Shown here in pieces: positions 56,603 to 64,000 of a DNA stretch of 64,000 bases (position 1 is its first letter; the number at the start of each line of letters is the position of its first letter). The DNA is from Polytrichum commune. Its lineage: Eukaryota; Streptophyta; Polytrichopsida; Polytrichales; Polytrichaceae. The notes beneath the pieces are model-generated. The model saw only the letters and a list, made by a program, of their open reading frames with translations, ran no database searches and was not told where the DNA came from. The translations under genes and the position numbers were made by a program. The stretch lies in contig OX485809.1 of the NCBI GenBank assembly GCA_950295325.1, positions 33,914,001-33,978,000 of the forward strand, given 5' to 3'.

Positions 56603-59600
56603 TTTTTATTTTTAATATATCAATTTAATATTAAATTTTATTCAAAATAAAATAAAATAGTTAAAGTATAAAGATTTATTTAATAAGATTTATTATTTGA
56701 ATTATTTGAATTATTATTTAAAAATTTAATCATTCTACACACACCTTAGCATGCACTTATTATATTGACTGGTCATTGAATAAAATCTATTGGTGGCACT
56801 AATTTAATAGTGTAAAATTTAATAACATCCTCACTAATTTCCCACATTCATTGGATACTCAACTTAATGTATATGAGATACAGTGAATATGAGTTGGAGT
56901 TATTTAATGCTAATGAACTATGCATTAAAATTGTAGGAACACCGTTGTCAAAACTAAACAACTAGGTTGAGAGTTTGGAGAACTGTGTTGATGTGAACAC
57001 ATGATGATGACACCTCAACAAGGCATGCCAAACCCTCTACATAGCTGACTATGAGGACTAATGTGATCGGCAACAAGAATCAAACTTGGGCATCCAAGGA
57101 TGTTGAAGATGCTCAATGGAGTACATGGCGCATGCAAATGTATGGGCAGTTTTTATAAAATTACTTTTGTAGAGAATTATATTTCGTGTAGTCAAACACA
57201 ACCATGTGAATTAACCTAAAAATAACCATAACAAATTGTGAGCCACAATTTTGACCAATTAGCTTAACTATGAGCAGATAGTTAACCTCGGATAAAGTTT
57301 CATCCGAGCAGATGAAAATAGTTGAACTATAGGCTAGGAGGGTAGTTACAACTATAGGCGCGGCCATAGGTGGCCCTAGACGGTTGAGGTAACTATCATC
57401 TCCCCCGCCGAGCTAAGAGGGTTGGCAATGGGGTGGAGAGTAGGCATTTTCTCGTAGACTTTTGAGAGCATTGTTGAACTCATGGGGTCTGTCTCCCTTG
57501 TTGTAGAGAGCGCACGAGGTTACTTGTAGTAAAACTATATTTAGTAAACAACTTAGCAATTGTTGCAGTGATTATGGGATTGGGGTTTTGGGGAAAAGCT
57601 TATTGTTGTTCTGGAATATAAGTGCACAAAGTTGCCGCAGTGCAATTCAAACTATGTTATGTTTTCGAAGTGTGAATACGAATTTTGAAACTATTGTCCA
57701 TTGTTAAATCGGTTGAGTGAGAAGTTGCGAGTACAATTGAGCGAGTACAATTGAGCGAGTTAGAGTGTGAATCGGAATTGATATGAGTGATGTGATAAAC
57801 TATTCTCTATCGTGGGATTGTAATTGACAAAGTCCAAAATTGTGAGTAGTATGGAGTGAGTGTAAATTGCAGAGAGCAATGAGAGTTGAGAGAGTATGAA
57901 TGTGTAAGGAATTAGAGGAGGAATTCAAGGTCAAAATACTATAATCGGAAGAAGAGTGAAATCTTGTGTAACAATCGTCCAAGTGGAAAGATCCTTTTGA
58001 AGTTCAGCCATTGAGAGAGGGAGGACCATAATGAGTAACGTGGCTATAATATACATTTGAGTCAAAACTATGGACAGAAAGTCCAATTGATTTAGGAGCA
58101 TCTGTAAAATCTTTGGCCGGAGAAGGCAGTAGAACCGAGAAAAGTGAGAAAACTATCATCTCGGAGTGAAGTCAGATGAATTATAGGCAGGAGTCATCGA
58201 AGAGCAGTGATCCGAGTGACCAGGGCACATTGAGGGGCAGGCTATGAGAGTCGAGCCCTAGGTTAAGCCCATAGTTAAGTACATTTATTGAATTCCCTGT
58301 GAGAGGGTGAACCAAGAGCGATGGAGGGAGAGAGGGAGAATAGGCCAAGAGGCCAAGTGTTAGTCCGTGAGTGAAACGATTGACGATTGTTGAGCCTGAG
58401 AGGGGTAGAGAGAAATGAATGAGTAAATTGTTTAGTCGAGTGAGACTATAGTGAAAATACAAACTATAGGCTGTTAGAAGTAAAATCTAATAAGTCAGTT
58501 TAATGAGAGAACCCCTGATCAACTGAAGTGATGAGATATCACTTCTGATCAATTGATTAGCGGTGGATTTGAGGAGTTAAATTTGATTATATGAATTTAA
58601 GTTAGGATAAACTTTGGATTATAAAGGAGATTCAGGCATAAGTTGTCCTTGACTTGATTGGAGTTTGAGGTTAATACCTAGTCTAGAGACGAGATCTTTG
58701 AGTATGAAACGTAGGCTAACCCTGGTTGTTATTGTTGCAGGTTGTGCACGGCGACTAAGACTATAGCTTGACTCTGATAATTGTTGTTAGTTGCATAAGT
58801 TATGAGTAATGATTAAATTTTGGAATTAAAGAATAAATAATTTGTCTTGTATTGGAATCAACATTGACCAATTAATGAAGGAATTGTTATGACTTGAAGA
58901 TGCATTGGCCAATAGTTACAAAGACAATTGTGATACTCAAAGACTATTGTTCTCGAAAGACTATTGTTATACAATCTCATGTAGAGATGGATACTATAGT
59001 TACTGACACACATACCCCACTGTATGAGGAAAAGTGAGAGGAAACCTTGAGAGAAAGAAGAGTAAAAGATGGATAAGTGATGTATTAGAATGAAGATAGC
59101 AACCACATTGTCTGATTAATGAACTATAATCTGACAAATGCATGTAATAGACACTAGTAAAGCCTTCCTTGAGAGTATGTACCCTGGGTTTTGGTTATTT
59201 CAGTCATAGCAAAAACTTGACTACACAAACAATTGAGGGCAAAGAGGACGGAACATCACCATATAGACAATGAAAAGTGTCTTGACTACATCTTCAAAGA
59301 TTATAAAGTACTCTACATTCAATAAACTTCCCATAACCAAAACCAAAACCAAACCTGGGGAGGTCCGATTTTAGCCAATGCATTTTAGATTTGCTAATGC
59401 AGTGTAAGTTTTGTTGCGTAAATCTAATGGGGACAAGTTGGAGAACACAAAAAATGAACCAAATAACATCACATACACGTGCCCATAAAAATATATTGCC
59501 CAAAATAAAACCATTATGGCCCAAAATACAATTTAGGATTGGGAAACCATTATATGCACTAAGTTACTCTGATTACATTAAGTATGCAAATTATGATAAG

Positions 59601-60200
59601 TACGATCCTCAATTGAGCTTAATCAAAGAAGGGCTTCACAACCAATGTTTTTACAATGATTGAAGTACACAATCTTAGTAAATTGAAATGACCAAAGGAT
59701 TTGGGGTTTGTAGCTATAATTCCTATAATTTCCTCCAAATAACAATCAGGATTCACCAATTTTGAATGAGCTTTGGGATATGCAATTAGTTTGCCTTCAC
59801 AACATGTCGCATGTTCACACATGGAAATTAGTGAAGGTCAACATCAGATTGTATAACAAAGAGCTTGGAGTGAAAACTTAAAACATACAACATAAAAAAA
59901 AAAAAAATTTCGGTAACAATTATCTAAAGTACTATGGAATGCATACAAATTATAGTGTTTACAATGTCATTGCACATTTTGGGGTAGATGGTGGATGGAA
60001 AGGGGGTCTGAATTAACAAATCTAGAGGCACCACATTAAAATTATCATGGTAGAGAATCACATAGTGGTATTAATACATGAATGAGTTGTAGTATGTTTT
60101 TGCGTCATGCAATCTGGAGGTGTGAGAATGGCACATCATTATTTGGCGAAGGGACACATAACAAGTCAAGGGTCACAACATTTTAAATGAGATATATAAT
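56603..60200. other. Gene-free stretch
   Basis: It is AT-rich to about 56750, then purine-rich repetitive sequence (GAGTGAG and similar) from about 57700 to 58450. A minus frame at 59619-59822 reads protein-like but shows no domain. A 13-base poly-A lies near 59894-59906. Confidence 0.4.
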
Positions 60201-60239
60201 GACACATAGACTGCTTGGGATGGAAACAATGAGGGGAGA

Positions 60240-61262
60240 AAGAAACAACCGTCCAATTTAAGCAAATGGTAGGTAACAAAGAAGCCTCACATTGTTCTAC
60301 CACTCAAGTTGGCAGGAATTCATGGAAGGTTGCTATAGTGACAAAAAAAAACCAGTGGGTAGAGCCAACAAGAAATTGGAAGTATATTGGCACATCTCTT
60401 AAATAACAAATTGGAATCAAGTTAAAAGTGGCCCAATACCAAGTAATTTTCCAGTCATCATTGTTGTTGTGGTCAAGCGCGTTCCAATCAGGTCCACTAT
60501 GTGGTAAATTTTAGAAATGATATCCAATGAGGGCCAAAATTTTAGGGGGGATTACCTTAATGTTTGTGATGTCGCAAACTTCAAGCTAGCATAGGAGTTG
60601 GCACATATAATGCCCTCACAAAAGGCAAGTTGTTTGTCTTGTCGATGTGTACCTGGCATTACATCCCAAATGTGCTCGCATGTTGGCACCATTAGTAATA
60701 GTTTCGAATGGAGAAACTCAATAGCCATATCAATTGTCTCCGAGGTGCAATGGGGTATATTTAACGTCTAGATCTCAATGGCATTATCCAATGATTCAAT
60801 GTAATGTTTCATTGTCACCCATCTTCCATACCAAAACACATCCAAAGCAGAGGTATTTACAGAACGTGATATGACAACAACCCCCCATTCAACACTGCTA
60901 GCTTCAAGTTGCCCTCTTGATCCCCTGCGCCCACTCCGGCATCGCTAAGTGTGCCTAATATTGATGGTGACAACGTGGTGGTGAGAATCTTGACATTGGT
61001 GGAGATGTTAAAGGAGACTCAAACCCATAGAAAAATGAACTTCATCAAGAATCTAGACTTTGATAATTTGCCTCGACAATTAGTCAAGTTTCTATCATAT
61101 TCAAGTTGCCCTTTCCTTGAGTACGGCCCACCTATTCTTTCCATGAATCTACTATCTGGTATGGGCATGTGTTTGATGGGCACGTCTGGATTGTCACCAA
61201 GGCAAGCAATATCAAGAATAACCACAACCTCATATTTTGATATGCAACTTGTGTTGGTCACT
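60240..61262 (-). other. Possible coding relic on the minus strand
   Basis: Minus-strand stretches read somewhat protein-like (for example VVVILDIACLGDNPDVPIKH near 61150-61235, and WNALDHNNNDDWKITWYWAT near 60420-60480), with many stops and frame changes between. I recognise no family, and chance cannot be excluded. The LTR-like element E begins just beyond. Confidence 0.2.
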
Positions 61263-61336
61263 TGATTTGCCCCAATAGCTTATGCACCTACCTTAAGTTG
61301 CACAACTCACCAAACATGACTCTCTGGGTGGGAGCC

Positions 61337-63741
61337 TGTGAACAAGATCCTCCCCACCCTTAGTTGCGTCCTAGTCCAGATGGGGAATCCTCTTCTCACG
61401 GTTGCTAATCAATCATTCACCACATGTGTTATCATTCGCATCAATCAAGGTGGAGTGGTTTCCATGACAAATTAAGACATGCAAGCATTTACAAATACTT
61501 GAGTCATACACACAAGATACATGAGTTACCCACGATGTCCAATGCAACCCTCAACCTAATTGCCTCACCCTCTTGCTACATCTAATGGCACTACCTGTAC
61601 TCTTTGGCCACCTCTAACCAATGTAGTACCCTCCCTATCCTAATGGCCAAGCTTCTCCACTCGTTGTAGAGTTGTTGACTTGTCGACGGTGAGTTGGTGG
61701 GCCTTCCCACTCGTTCTCTAGCCACTCCGTCTCCACCTCCTCTCCACCTGAACCACTCACCTCAGTGTGCAATTGCGGTGACTTGCTAACCATCTCCTCG
61801 ACAACAACCCTCGTCTCCAAAAAGTCCCCCTCTTCAGTTGCCTCGATGATTCACAACTTGTCTCCCTACACTTTAGTGCAGGTACTCAACAACTCTCGTT
61901 GCAATCATCAGTCAAACATAAATTTGCCCCTTGAGGTGAAACTCTCTTAGCTGTTGTTTGCAGTGCCATAGGCGAGCTCACTCCACTCCTCTACAAGAAC
62001 CTTGAAAGATTGTGCCTTGCTTGCTCAATGCTCCATGCAGGTGGAATAGTGCAGTCTGAAGTAACACCTATCAAGGTTGTCTCCAACAGTACCACTCACG
62101 CATCAAAAATTGAACCCTAATAGGAGTAGTGCAATTCCTTGACTACTCACCACAACACATCATGCCAACCTCTTACCACAACATACAATGATGGGGCCCC
62201 TCAAAAATTGGTGACGACCCTCACTAATGCCTTTTCCCCACATGGTTTCAACCCCCCTACCGATCAATTCTTTCTCTTTCTCCGATGAAACCCAACCCCA
62301 AGTTCCTTGGATCCTTCTTCCTCAGAGCGAATCACGATTACTGTTTACTACTCCTAGCCACATAAAGAAGGCAAAGGAAATAAAATAAAAATAACGGGAC
62401 GAAAAGGCAAGAGAAAACCAGAATGGCCCAAGGCCCGCAGCAAGTGGGGTACCACTCTCCCTGTTGCCGCAGCTACCCCTGCAGCGCGTTGCTCCAGACC
62501 CGTTGAGTCACAACCACTTTCCTTTGCGCTCCCGCTGTTGGGGTGGCTACTCCCGAGAAGCTACTAGAACGTTGTCGTTGGGACTCTCTTTGCATCTCCC
62601 CATGCGCACACATCTTGCCCACTGCTTGTGGATCAACTCAGAGAACCAAATGAACAAAGGGTCTATCCTTCGCCACTCCTGGTTTCTCTGACCCATTCGT
62701 ACCCCATAATCAAGCAGAGTCAACCACTACCCTCTAGCCTTCACCCCAAGGTGCCTACAATGCTGTCGGGTTCAAATTTCTCAACACTCCCCCCCCCTGA
62801 GTTGCTACCCTCAACCCCGATCAAGGTGTCGCAGATCTATGAGAACCTTCAAGCCTCGATGTGCCACCTCGAGCTCGAACCTCCCAACCCTCTGTGGCTT
62901 CCAAAGCCTTGAATCCAAAAATGATTGATGTTCCTCAATCCTTCTCAACTGAGTCTACTTCTACCAATCCACTAGATGTAACTCTCACCCCCTGGCTGGC
63001 CCTGAACCCCAAGACTTCCTCAATCAAATCCAACACTAGTTAACCTCCTAAACTAGAAAGGTAGTACATCAACTTGGAATCGACCATGAGTCACTGTGAA
63101 CCACTGCATAATCGCTCCCTTTTCTCGACCACCAATCACTCACACTTTACTAATGGTCAACTAATGCTCCCTTGAATCTCATCCTCTCCTCTTAAATCTT
63201 GAGCCTTTAAATCTACATGATGAATTCCCCTGCAGGGTCGCTTGAGAGTGCCACACTGGTGAAGCTCTCCACCACAGCAACGCTTCTGCCTGGCTCTCCT
63301 CTTTGTCTAATGAGCCTTTTTCTCCTCTACGACCACCAACATTTCTTTAATCCGTCATGTTGTTACTGCAACGGCATAGCCACTTCATTATTTCTACACC
63401 ATAGCAGGGCATCTGCCTTCCACCTCGAGTCTCGCTTCCGTCTCTACCTAATGAGCCTCTCCTCATTGGACTCCTGAGACCCCTCCAACTCTCCCTTTTT
63501 TTTTCTGCACTGCTCAACATCTTTGGGGCAACCCAAAAATAACGAGCTACCACTTGACTTTTTCTCTTCTCCCTCTTCCTTATTTCTTTACTTAACTTTT
63601 TAACTTAGCTTACCTCAACTTACCTTAACTTAGGTTCCTCTTATCTTTTGAGTGCTACTTAAGTTCTCAAATGTGTTTTCAACCCCAAGATTACATTACC
63701 CTTAGATTAATTAAGCATGTGGGCACAATCTTGGGCTCACA
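61337..63741 (+). mobile_element. LTR-like element E (2405 bp), diverged member
   Basis: Ends are TGTGAACAAG and GGGCTCACA; GAGCC is duplicated at 61332-61336 and 63742-63746. The left-end motif is changed to CACCCTTAGTTGCGTCCTAG and is flanked by TCCCCA...TGGGGA arms. A hairpin AAGCATT...AATACTT lies at 61483-61500. It is the longest member and has no minisatellite; its interior is C-rich with several short frames that show no domain. Its right end (TGGGCTCACA) is closer to element A than to B, C and D. Confidence 0.75.
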
Positions 63742-63746
63742 GAGCC

Positions 63747-64000
63747 ATAAAAAACCAGCCTCACACTACATCCAGAGATTCGGTGAAGTCAACACTTGCT
63801 TGTAAGCATTGTTTGACCAAGCTTGAGTGTGTTAGTCATTGCTAAATTAACCTATATTGTGAACTGCATGTAATATGTGAATAGGGCTTGTGTTCATATA
63901 GGTGAACACAAACACCCCTTTGGCTCAAAGAGAACGTAGGGAGACAGTGGACAACACGAAGAAGTTGGTTTAGGAAAAGGTCTACCATTCTCCTAGGGCA
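63747..64000. other. Window end, nothing recognised
   Basis: No gene or repeat end is seen in the last 250 bases. Confidence 0.4.

Noticed and set aside
61337-63741. Several short frames in the C-rich part of element E
   Set aside because: They lie inside an LTR-like element with clear ends, have biased composition and no domain.

Overview
This window looks like nuclear DNA of a land plant with a large, repeat-rich genome. It holds one well-supported multi-exon gene, many old transposable-element copies and some decayed coding sequence. The clue to lineage is the gene itself: an unpermuted DNMT3-type cytosine-5 DNA methyltransferase. From general knowledge, flowering plants rely on the permuted DRM enzymes, while DNMT3 orthologues are reported from mosses, lycophytes and gymnosperms. 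A fern, lycophyte or gymnosperm is therefore more likely than a flowering plant. This is an inference, not an identification.

Layout. 1-13.9 kb is repeat DNA: an array of short palindromes (653-1045), dispersed repeat families, an 8-bp-TSD hAT-like element (8002-8497), two Harbinger-like MITEs (9689-10094, 10190-10704), and a ~234-bp tandem array carrying a TA-TSD MITE (11117-11488) and ending in a fold-back. 13969-17686 is an old minus-strand Ty1/copia element with both LTRs but no gag or protease. 17.7-39.5 kb is gene-poor and contains three of five related LTR-like elements (A-C), a ~160-bp tandem repeat, a near-perfect hairpin and a third Harbinger-like MITE.

39.6-47.3 kb carries the DNMT3-like gene (13 coding exons modelled, 777 aa). 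Its methyltransferase motifs lie in the canonical order I-IV-VI-VIII-IX-X. The reading frame then continues into a DUF3444-like domain and an acidic tail with a SUMO-interaction-like motif. 49.9-53.7 kb holds minus-strand pseudogene remains, including a FCP1/NIF-like HAD phosphatase domain. One block is split by a 716-bp hAT-like transposon, and its reading frame closes exactly when the element and one target-site copy are ignored. LTR-like elements D and E fill 53.9-55.6 kb and 61.3-63.7 kb.

Two points stand out. First, the DNMT3-DUF3444 fusion is an architecture I do not recognise from the literature. Second, five LTR-like elements (1.2-2.4 kb, all TG...CA or TG...TA) each have a perfect 5-bp target duplication; they share ends and hairpins, and four of them carry different internal minisatellites. 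Several transposon boundaries are confirmed by empty-site paralogues inside this same window. All boundaries were read by eye; no alignment, folding or database search was run.
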